64,000 bases of DNA from Zantedeschia hybrid cultivar (Eukaryota > Streptophyta > Magnoliopsida > Alismatales > Araceae). The notes beneath the pieces were generated by a model. It was not told the DNA's origin. It was given only the letters and a program-made list of their open reading frames with translations, and did not search any database. The position numbers and the translations under genes were made by a program. Positions 11,785 through 21,229 of this stretch are shown piece by piece. Positions within the stretch are counted from its first letter, which is position 1, and each line of letters starts with the position of its first letter. Location of the stretch: NCBI GenBank assembly GCA_030544215.1, contig JARZZO010000011.1, positions 7,798,001 to 7,862,000 on the forward strand. The letters run 5' to 3'.

Positions 11785-12404
11785 CTTGCACTCTTGTCAT
11801 TTTGGGGAATTTTGGAGATTTCTTCTCCCTGGTTTGCAGATTTAGTACTCCTGTGGGGCTGATTTTGGGCCTGTTAGAGGTGCTTATCGGGCCTCATATT
11901 GGGCTCCCCCATATGGCCACTTATTGGGCCTATCTCCCCCATTGTTGGGTCTCCATTTTGGGGCTGATTTGGGTGAGTTTTAAGACTGGTTTCACCCTAT
12001 TTCGGGACAGATTTCAGTCCACTTTGGGACTGATTTTTGGGCCTATTTGGGGTGCTTATTGGGCCTCGTATTGGGCTCCCCCATTGGGCCACTTATTGGG
12101 CCTATCTCCCCCATTATTGGACCTCCATTTCGGGACCATTTTGGACGAGTTCTTGATTTCACCCCATTTCGGGGCAGATTTTAGTCCACTTTGGGACTGA
12201 TTTTAGCCCCCTTTGAGACTGATTTTGACCCTTATTTTGCAGCGTTCGGTGCCCCGTTTGTTGCTGCATTTAGGGTCTCCCTTCGGGTCTCACTATCGAG
12301 GGTTGCAAAGGCGGTTCGGGAATTGATCTCGGGAGCCGAAGCAAACGACTTGGGGCTGTCTTAGGCTCCTTTAAAAAAATCTGATCAAGGCCTTCTTGGC
12401 CTAG
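11785..12404 (+). other. Putative LTR-derived 5' leader exon of the antisense PMD gene, element 1
   Basis: The TATTTAAATA at 11750 predicts a start about 25-35 bp downstream. The leader would run through the TTGGGCC duplication to the donor GGCCTAG/GTATGTTCC, with the intron starting at 12405. The matching acceptor is TTTCACAG ending at 13513, 26 bp before the PMD start codon. The same donor and acceptor occur in element 2 (47992 and 49125). The start coordinate is an estimate, and an internal TTTTGCAG (near 12235) could be an additional acceptor. Confidence 0.45.
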
Positions 12405-12654
12405 GTATGTTCCCTACTCCATTGCCCTCGTAATGCGAGCCCGTGACTTTATGCATTTTTGATGTTCATCCATATTATAGGCATACATTTTATTTTTTTT
12501 TGGCCTAACATAGTTCTTTATGAACATATCGCTATGCCTATGTATATGTATTTTCTTATGGAAATCTCACATCGATGTGAGTATGTGTCGTATGCACATG
12601 CATGCATATTAATATGGTGCAAATCTGCATATAAGATTATTTTTGGGTTCAACA

Positions 12655-12667
12655 AATGCCCCCTACG
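12655..12667 (-). other. Polypurine tract of element 1
   Basis: Directly next to the 3' LTR the - strand reads purine-rich GTAGGGGGCATT, the expected plus-strand DNA primer. Element 2 has the equivalent GTGGGGGGCATT at the same place. The region from here to 13513 is the first intron of the antisense PMD gene, with no other gene seen. Confidence 0.7.
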
Positions 12668-13539
12668 GGATGCTCACCGGAGACGAAGTCGAAGGCGGGT
12701 GTCCCGTGCATTCTTTCATACGTATATGCATGTGTTGATGCGTATGTATACGTATATGTATATGCCTTTGGGCTGATCCTGATGGGCCATATACATGCCG
12801 TATATGCGTTGACATTGCTTTGCTAAACCTTTCTACCCTGCTCCATATGACTTGAGCGTATATGGGTTTTTTCGGAAAGGTAGCAACGCTGTCCCGTATT
12901 CCTTGCACAATTAATTGCCTATGATTTTGGTACTTGAGTGTTCCAACGTCACTCCAAGGAGCCTTGTCTTTATGACTTTGCGGCTTTCTGGGGACGTTTG
13001 GAGTTATGAAATTTACTTTATATTCGGATCCTCTTGGCCTTCATGACTTGGAGGGTCCTTATAAGATTGACATCATCCGAATTGTTCGACACGTTGCTCG
13101 GTCCCGGGTATCTCTTGGCCTTTGTGACTTGGAGATTGGTTGGGAGCATAGAGCGGGTCACTCAATTCTGATGACGTCATTCCTTTCCAAAGGACATTAG
13201 TACCTTATTTCGGCATTTCCGAGAACTCGATGCGAGGCATTCCGGATTGGCTAAGTGTCCGCCACTAAGGCAATGTATACACATATATCGGGGCATGATA
13301 TAGATGTCGTGCTAGTGTTAGCACTTCATTATCTTTATTGTCTAGGCATTTCCAGGAGCTCCACGTGAGACATTCTGGATTGGCCATATTTTTGCCATTT
13401 GTTGGCGACATATGAGTATTATTGCATCATCTTGACTTACTGTCGGGATTTAGCTGTATCCTTTGCTTTGTGCATCGTTTTGATGTATATATGTCTTTTT
13501 TGTCCTTTCACAGGTTGATATCCCCGCTTCTGCATTATC

Positions 13540-16500
13540 ATGGCCGCACTTGGCGATTTTCCCTACGAGGGGTTTCAGGAGGAGGGTATTGCTTATCTGG
13601 ATGCGGGGTTCCGCTGGGTGGCTCAGCCACATTTGCGGGTTACTATTGAGGATGCTATCCCCATTTGCCATGAGAGCATCTACAGAGACGGGGAGTTCTT
13701 TTATTTTCTGCAAGGCGAGACCGCCCGACATCTTCCTTCGGATGTCTCCATCTACGAGCTACTCCAATCGTATACCTTTGTTGAAGATGGGGTCGAGAGA
13801 CCGCTATCTCCTGCAGAGCGCCGCGATCTGGAGCGTACTATCTTATTAGATCGCGATAATATGGAGGGGCTCCTCCCCTTTTCATATCCGGCTTTTCCTC
13901 TTGCCGTTGATCGGTTGTGGGAGTTTCCTACTCCCGAGCAGATGGGGCCCATCCGGGCTATTCTTCGGGTCCATGACGTCAGCAGGACCTATCAGCTGGC
14001 CATGTGGACGAGAGCAGGAAGTCGTCCTCTTGAGGCCGCCCGACACCCTCAGGGGTTGTTTTTGACTGAGGCGGAAGAAGGTTCCATCCATGACCCGTCC
14101 GATTTCAACATATTGCTATCGGACATATGCCGGGGCGTTTGCCCTGCATGGGATGTCCGTCTTCAGATCAGGAGTTCTCATGTTTTTCGCCTGGGGGCTA
14201 CAGAGTGGCTCCTGCATATCTTGAAGAATCATCGGCCGATTCTCGACAGGGTTGGTATTTATGAGGCCGTTGCAGCGGCTCAATATGACTATCCTTGCTA
14301 CCACGGCTTTATCCAGGCGATTGCAAAACGGTATATTCGCGATACCAACACTATCGCGACTGCAGAGGGCGAGACCGCCATTGACCTCTGGGCTTTACAT
14401 CGGATTTTGAGTTTGCCGATTGTAGGGGAACCCTATGAAGAGGGAGTATTGGATGAGTTCCACCGCAGCACCACCGACGGCGCGGGGAACTATGCTACTC
14501 CCTATTGCTATAGATACTTGCTGAAGATATGGCGGGACTTGTCCAAAGCCAAGCGTGCTGCCTCATCCTCCACTGGGGGGAGTTCTTCCGGCCCGGGGAA
14601 AGTATCGCCAGTTGACTGGGTCAGATTTTTCTTTGGAGGGCCATTTCGTTACCATCGAGGCTTTGCCAGCATCTTCGATGAACGGGTCCCTTCTATCCTG
14701 TCACACAGGGACATCTCCCGCAGAGGCATTATTATTGCACCGGAGCACCAATCCGAGAATCCCTGGGGCCCCGATGATATTACTTATGTGGTTGCTTATC
14801 TAGCCTATTGGCTAGTCACTTTTGCTGTCCCATATGGGGACGAGGGGGCTTTGCGGCCCGAGGTTTTGCTAGCGGCCTCTAGACTTGCAGCGGGGACTCG
14901 TCTCGCTATCGCGCCTGCGGCACTTGCCAGTATATATCACTCTTTTGGGGCCCTTTGCAGCTCAGCTACCCCAAATTCATGTTCAGTGGTTATGGCCACT
15001 CATTATGTTAGCGCCTGGGCAGGGCTCCTACTTCCGGGTTATTCTCCCCTGGGCAGGGAAATGGCCCCCTCATTGCCTACCGTTCTCCGACTGGCGAGCC
15101 AGCCAGCCAGCCAGGGGACGGGTCAGCTTTCTTATGTCCGTGCAGCCTTGAGTTTCATACCCTTCGGCTCTTGTCGGAAGCTGGATTTCGACCATTCCTC
15201 TCAGAACTTCAGGCCGTATCTTGACAAAGGAGGAGCCGCCGACCGTACTTGGTTCGACCCGTGGACGGGCTGTATGGGCCACAATGGCGCTGCATTAGAT
15301 GGGTGGACCCTGAGCACTCGCCCATCCTTGCTTATATTGAAGAAAGGCCGAGATGTTATTATGGAGCCCTATTATCCGAACCGCTTCGCGCGGATTTTTG
15401 GATATGATCAGATGATCCCATCCGGTCTTGCCTTTGCCGAGTTGCCCCGAGTATATCAAAAGCGGAAGAGCCATCTCGTTGCTCGGCTATGGTGGAATTA
15501 TTTTTAGCATCAAAATGCATTTGGCCCAGTGGCCCCCACTCATGAAGGGGGTATGACCGTTTCTTTTGCTACTTGGTGGCATAAAAACCAAGGGGAATTG
15601 CGGCTCAGACCCGGTCCCGAGCAGACGAGGAGCTCTTCCCAGGCTAAGTCCACCAAAGGGCTTGGCCGACATACGTATAAGGGCTGAGCTGGCCCGTCGG
15701 CGCCGAAGACGAAGAAGAAGAAGGGCGGCGAGGACGATGGCTTCTATGAGCTCGCCGCTCCAGGATATACCTGGACACATCACTTCTTGGCGGACTGCAA
15801 GATTCCCAGAAGGTTTGAGCATAGCGCCCGGCTGCCCGTGGGCAGTTTCAACGGGGATCCCGCCAGAGATTGGCTGTGTTATCTCAGCCATATGCTTGCT
15901 TGCTTCGGTCCTCGCCGCGAAGCATTTCTGATGTTGAGGGCTGAGACCGTAGGTGATGTATGGCGGGTAATGGGGTAGGCGGCGACCCAGTTAGGGATGC
16001 CTTTTGATTCCCTTATCCCCGAACCACCGAGGTCTTTTGCCGCAGCAGGTATTCCCATTTTCATATTTTTCATTGTATCTCTTATTGTATATATGCATCA
16101 CGTTTGTCTTAATTCTTTCATTTTGTAGGAGATGTTGTCTCCCCCTTGCCCGCGGCTCCTGGGGGATCTCCCATACATCATGCGTATGAGGGAGAACCCT
16201 ACATCCCTGTCAGGGAGGCGGTTGCACCCTCCGCCAGCATCGGCCCGCCTTCGGAGATGCAACTCCTAGTAGCTGCGGCGAAACAAGCGGCTCGAAGGAA
16301 GCGAGCGGTCGAAGGAGGGACAGAAGGTCGGTCGGTTCGACCCCGACTGTCTCCTGCTTCTTCACCGGCCCTGGCGCCTATGGAGAGGCCACCTTCGCCT
16401 ATAGGTAAGAATTTTGCTGATTTCTTTTGTTTTGAGGATTAATTCTCCTTTTGAATATTGCTCTTTATGTTGTATATTTTTTCTCCTTCATATCAGAAGA

Positions 16501-18580
16501 AGGCGAATTTATTGGTGAGAACGCGTCTCAGGCGGCTATGGAGCCTGCCGTTGATGAAGTCCCGCCTACAACAGGTGGGGCTGACCAACCATCTCATCTT
16601 TATATGTTTGTATTTCTATTCCTGCCATATTTACAAGGCTCTCACCTTCCACTATTCCCACTTTTCAGGGGCCTATGTTCCCGAGCCTCCCGCTGAGGAT
16701 CCAGTTCGGATGGCTTCGCCGGCCATTGCCGAGGTATGCGGATATATATATATATATATATATTTTTGGCAAGCCCGTTTTCATCCCTTGCTGGGAGTGA
16801 TTGCGATTTTAATCATTCTCCCTTTTTGCTTCCTGCAGGAGAATGTGGCCACAGCTACAGATGTTGCCTTGGGCAACGACAAAGAGCTGGGGGACCTCAA
16901 TTGGGCCGACTACGAGTCCTATAGGTCGGATGTCCCTTTGGTCGACCAGTTATATCACGAACTCTTGGACGACCAGGGCCGTTTCGGTAATATATATCTT
17001 TCTGCTGGCATATCGCAGGTCCTTTGGCTTTTTGCCTTGCACAGGATCTGATTTTCTGATCTTTTTCCTATGCAGACTTTACTTTCGAGGAATTGATGCG
17101 ATCAGCCTCCAGCCATTCAGGCTCTTCATTCATGAAGGGCCTGGTAGGGGATTCAACAGCTCCCCCTGCAGTGGATAGTCCTCCACTTGAGAGTGGGTTA
17201 TGTTCGCTTTGATTTTTATGGCATTTCTTTTTAACTACCTTGCCCCTTTTGGTAGTCAACATCAAGTTTTTTTTGTTGTTGCAGAAGTTGTTGAAGCGAT
17301 GCCGGCGGCGGCCGCCTCCCCTTCCATCGCTCTTCCCTTGGAAGACGATTCGGCTATCCCTCTTGCGATTCCCTTGGCAGAGGGGGAGCCTGCAGAAATT
17401 GAGACCGTCCAGGAAAAGCCCGCGGCTTCATCACCCGGTAGACCTATTTTCTTTGCCTCGTGCTCAGAACTGCACATATTATGTCTTCATATTTTCTGAC
17501 TATGTCTCTTTTGTCTGTTTTCATTTCTTGGCTAGATGTTATCCTCGTGTCCACCCAAAGGTGGGAACGCCGGGAGGGGGTCAGATCAGCCCCTGGGCTT
17601 CTCCTGGGGAGCATTGAGGGACTAGCAGCATCGGCGGCACGTGCCAGAGCTAGATCCATCCCTATTTGTTTTAGCCAAGTCCCAGCCATCGGGGATGTTG
17701 ATATCCTGATAGGTATGAGGCTTCCTTGTCCCTCGTTTTTTTTTCTTTATCAAATATTATTGGGTATCGATCCCATTTCTATCATGTAGCTTGGAGGGAC
17801 TCGCGGCCTGATTCCCCGGCTCATTCAGGGGACACCGTCCCCCTTTCTTATTCGGGGGAGACTCCCCGGACCCCTCGGATTGAGGAGCCGGCCTATACCT
17901 CGACCGAGCTGCTCGACTATTCCGGAGACGAGGGCGAGCCTGAAATCACTTACCCAATTGTCTTTGATCGGAGGGTAGGTTCACCGACATGGAGCGGCTC
18001 CACCATCAAGCAACCGCCTTCATGTCACTTGGGGGACACCGAATCCTTTTCTCCTTTTTCCAACGAGGATGGGAAAGTGGGTTCTTCCGACTCGAAGAAG
18101 ACTGCGGAGCCAGGTAACATCCTCTTTCTTTCATTTCATTGCCAACATCATTTGTCGACACTATCATTTTCACTTTGGTCTTATAGTTCTCTCTCTTTTT
18201 TTTTTTTATCAGGTGGAGAAGGCCAAGATGACTCAGCCGCTCATGCTGCCCAGCAAGCTCAGCTGCGGGCCGAGTTGGAGTCCGCTCTCGGAGATGTCGC
18301 GGCACAGACTGCAGAGGTCTCTGAACTCCGAACGGACAGAGAGATATTGGATTCCAGTATTGCCGAAGCGAGGTCTCAAGTCTCCGCCTTCCGTCTTCAG
18401 TTAGAAGAACTGGAGAAGGGCTTGGAGGAGGGCGTCGAGCAAGTGGCGACCCTCGACCGCCGCTTGGACGAGCTCACTCGAGAGCGAGACGCGTCGGTAG
18501 ACAGGGTTGAGGCTCTCCGCCTTTTGTTGGACGCCTCGCAGGCTTTGGTGGTCCGGGAGCCGACTCCGACTCGGGACTAG
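13540..18580 (+). pseudogene. Antisense plant mobile domain (PMD) cargo gene of element 1, spliced, with three nonsense mutations
   Basis: Ten coding exons: 13540-16048, 16129-16404, 16497-16574, 16669-16733, 16839-16986, 17076-17192, 17285-17437, 17536-17712, 17790-18113 and 18213-18580. All introns are GT..AG, and the summed coding length (4,215 nt) is a multiple of three. The N-terminal part holds a plant mobile domain: about residues 221-300 include WLLHILKNH, the GETAIDLWALHRI helix and LPIVGEPYEE. A basic KTKKKK-type cluster lies near residue 725. The last exon encodes a heptad-rich coiled coil ending EPTPTRD. PMD proteins in plants act in nuclear gene and transposon silencing, and PMDs also occur in transposons; the role here is unknown. 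Element 2 shows which stops are new: TAG at 15505 (from CAG), TGA at 15685 (from CGA) and TAG at 15976 (from CAA). The donor after exon 17076-17192 has also weakened. Confidence 0.82.
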
Positions 18581-19136
18581 CTGTCGGGCATCCCTCCCCC
18601 CCTTTTTGACCTTGATATTGTTTCATTCTGATACACATTTTTGAGTTACCCTGAGGGCTTGTCTCGGGCTTCCACTTTGCGGTTGTCTATATGAAGAGTT
18701 TTAGTCGGAGATGGTATTCATTTTCTCTTTTTCTTTTCTTCTCTTTTTTTTTTTATAAACCAATGCCAGCGCCCTTTCGGGTTTTCACCGACATTAGCCC
18801 CCTCTTATTTTTGCCTGCACGCCCTTGCGGGTTTTCATGCAGCGGGGTTATCCGATTTTACCTAAGGCGCCCTTTCGGGTTTTCACCTTAGCTGGGTATA
18901 AGACTTTTTTATCCTTAGCCGATCCCGATGTGGATGAGATCGGTTAAGTCCGTCGGGGCACCTCGTTTTTTTGAACCCCATCCCTTTTTTTTTTTTTTTT
19001 TTTAACACACAATTTTAACTATTATTAAATATAAATACATGCCATAACTGTACCAACAGCTATTAGGGGAGTATGTAATATGGGAACTCGATATGATATG
19101 GGTATATGAAAGGATTTTCTAGGACTTAACATCCCT
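18581..19136 (+). other. 3' flank of the PMD gene, element 1
   Basis: No gene was seen. Three short repeats of CCCTTTCGGGTTTTCACC type occur at about 18770-18890, and a run of about 20 T lies near 18985-19003. The same repeats and a T-rich stretch follow the PMD gene in element 2, so this is part of the element. Confidence 0.6.
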
Positions 19137-19905
19137 CGTGGGCGAAATATGAATTTCAGGATCTTAATGCCTCTCGTGGGCGACTAGGCATTTTACAGGA
19201 TATAAAGCCCCCTGTAGGCGAGTATGAATTTCCAGGATATAAAGCCTCCTGTAGGCGAATATGAATTTCCAGGATATAAAGCCTCCTGTAGGCAAATATG
19301 AATTTCCAGGATATAAAGCCTCTTGTAGGCAAGTATGAATTTTTAGGATATAAAGCCTCCTGTAGGCGAATATGAATTTTCAGGATATAAAGCCTCCCGT
19401 AGGCGAATATGAATTTCCAGGATATAAAGCCTCCTGTAGGTGAATATGAATTTCCAGGATATAAAGCCTCCTGTAGGCAAATATGAGTTTCCAGGATATA
19501 AAGCCTCCCCTAGGCGAATATGAATTTCTAGGATATAAAGCCTCCTGTAGGGGAATATGAATTTCTAGAATATAAAGCCTCCTGTAGGCAAATATGAATT
19601 TCCAGAATATAAAGCCTCCTGTAGGCGAATATGAATTTCCAGGATATAAAGCCTCCTGTAGGCGAATATGAATTTCCAGGATATAAAGCCTCCCGTAGGC
19701 GAATATGAATTTCCAGGATATAAAGCCTCCTGTAGGCGAATATGAATTTTCAGGATATATAACCTCCTATAGGCGAATATGAATTTCCAGGATATAAAGT
19801 CTCCTGTAGGCGAATATGAATTTCCAGGATATAAAGCCTCCTGTAGGCGAATATGAATTTCCAGGATACATAGCCTCTTGTAGGCGAGTATGAATTTCCA
19901 GGCCA
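19137..19905. repeat. Tandem array 1 of element 1 (about 37-bp unit)
   Basis: About 20 head-to-tail copies of a 37-bp unit have the core AGGATATAAAGCCTCCTGTA followed by GGCGAATATGAATTTCC. Units differ by point changes such as CCTGT/CCCGT and GGCGAA/GGCAAA. The ORFs crossing the array are products of the periodicity. The array lies between pol and the antisense gene. Confidence 0.95.
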
Positions 19906-20455
19906 CCAAGTCACACCAGTGGGACTAGCATGTACCAGGGGCAATTTTAGGGTATAATACTTCTTTGGGGCGAATTCGATCGCTTACGGCACGCCGATGA
20001 GACTATAGCATATGGGACTATAGTATATGGGTATGCCGATGGGACTATGATTTTACGGGGGGGGGGGGGGGGGGGGGAACTTTGGGATATAACGTTCCCA
20101 GGGACGCGAATAATATTCTCGCATTGCGTCTGAGGGGCGAATGAGAAAATTTTTGACCCTTCGTGACATGTCAGTGGGACTGGAGTATGTGAAGGGAAAA
20201 ATTCAGGATATAACGCCTCCTCGGGGCGACAGTGAGAAATTTCAGGATACCACGCCTCCTCGGGGCAAAGGAATTTTTCAACCCCTTCATGGCAATGTTG
20301 GTGGGAGTTGTGGGACTAGTTTATGCCAAGGGAACATTCAGGATACAATGCCCCCTCTGGGCGGTAGGGAAATTCTCGACCCTTTTACGGCATGCCAGTG
20401 GGATTGGAGTATGCCTAGGGAAGACTTAGGATATAATGCCTCCTCGGGGCAAAAT
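19906..20455. repeat. Intermediate degenerate repeats of element 1
   Basis: Longer, less regular units carry GTGGGACTGGAGTATG, AGGATATAACGCCTCCTCGG and GGGCGA/GGGCAA words. A run of 21 G at 20057-20077 may be an assembly or slippage artefact. Element 2 has the equivalent block at about 55505-56030 without the long G run. Confidence 0.75.
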
Positions 20456-20735
20456 TCCGGAGTTTAATGCCTTCCGTAGGCGAATGCCGGAGTTTAACGC
20501 CTTCCGTGGGCGAATTCCGGAGTTTAACACCTCCCGTAGGCGAATTCCGGAGTTTAACGCCTCCCGTAGGCGAAATATGAATTCTGGGATTTAATGCCCC
20601 CCGTAGGCAAATTCCGGAGTTTAATGCCTTCCGTAGGCGAATTCCGGAGTTTAACGCCTCCCGTAGGCGAATTCCGGAGTTTAACGCCTCCCGTAGGCGA
20701 ATGCCGGAGTTTAACGCCTCCCGTAGGCGAAGTAT
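20456..20735. repeat. Tandem array 2 of element 1 (about 30-bp unit)
   Basis: About nine copies of a 30-bp unit share the core CGGAGTTTAACGCCTCCCGT followed by AGGCGAATTC. In element 2 the same family has expanded into a 1.4-kb array with a higher-order period. Confidence 0.92.
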
Positions 20736-21229
20736 GAGAATTTTCCATTGCATAATATTCTTAACGGAAAATATTTTCTTTTGAGGTGAATCACCCACAA
20801 TTATGTGACATCTTCCAGGAATATATCTATGTATTTACATTTGGTATAACAGGAACGGAGACTATTCCCTCAGGCTGCATCGAGCAGAAGAACAAGTTTT
20901 CCCACTTTCTTACCGAGTCGGGAGGTCATCGTCATCATCGCCTCGGTCGTAGCCTTTGATGGGACATTATTGTACCACCAGTGTGGTACCAAGGGTTTAT
21001 TCGTCATTGGCGACTCTGATATCTTCCCTGGGTAAGGATGTGGGAAAACTCGATCTCTGCCCTCAGTAGGCCGAGAGAGTTCTCCCCCCGCCGGGGAACA
21101 AATATGCGGCTTTATGAGCCTATGTATTCGCGCACGAACATTATTGGCTTTTCTTGGCACAAATGACTTTTGCGCGGTATCCCCCGACGAGTTGCCGGAT
21201 TATTTTGTCTTCAAGACATATATTGGGCT
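20736..21229 (-). other. 3' untranslated spacer after pol, element 1
   Basis: This sequence between the integrase stop and array 2 is conserved with 57470-57953 of element 2. Both contain a TGGTACCACACTGGTGGTAC inverted repeat on the - strand. No ORF with recognisable homology was seen. Confidence 0.6.

Larger units (their letters stand above)
9538..12654 (-). repeat. LTR of element 1 (3' LTR in element orientation)
   Basis: This 3,117-bp LTR runs from TGTTCGCGAAG to GGGTTCAACA as read on the + strand. It closely matches 30913-34039 throughout. It contains an AATT run at about 10440-10477 and divergent TATA boxes. It also has ACCGGT-rich GC islands and a tandemly duplicated segment of about 165 bp rich in TTGGGCC (about 11857-12200). 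One visible difference between the LTRs is a 5-bp deletion here near 12151 relative to the right LTR. Confidence 0.95.

Noticed and set aside
20057..20077. Run of 21 G as a biological signal
   Set aside because: It is absent from the homologous block of element 2. It could be polymerase slippage or an assembly artefact, and cannot be judged from one sequence.
19137..20735. CRISPR-like array of regularly spaced repeats
   Set aside because: The units are directly adjacent with no unique spacers, in a plant retrotransposon. It is an ordinary tandem repeat.
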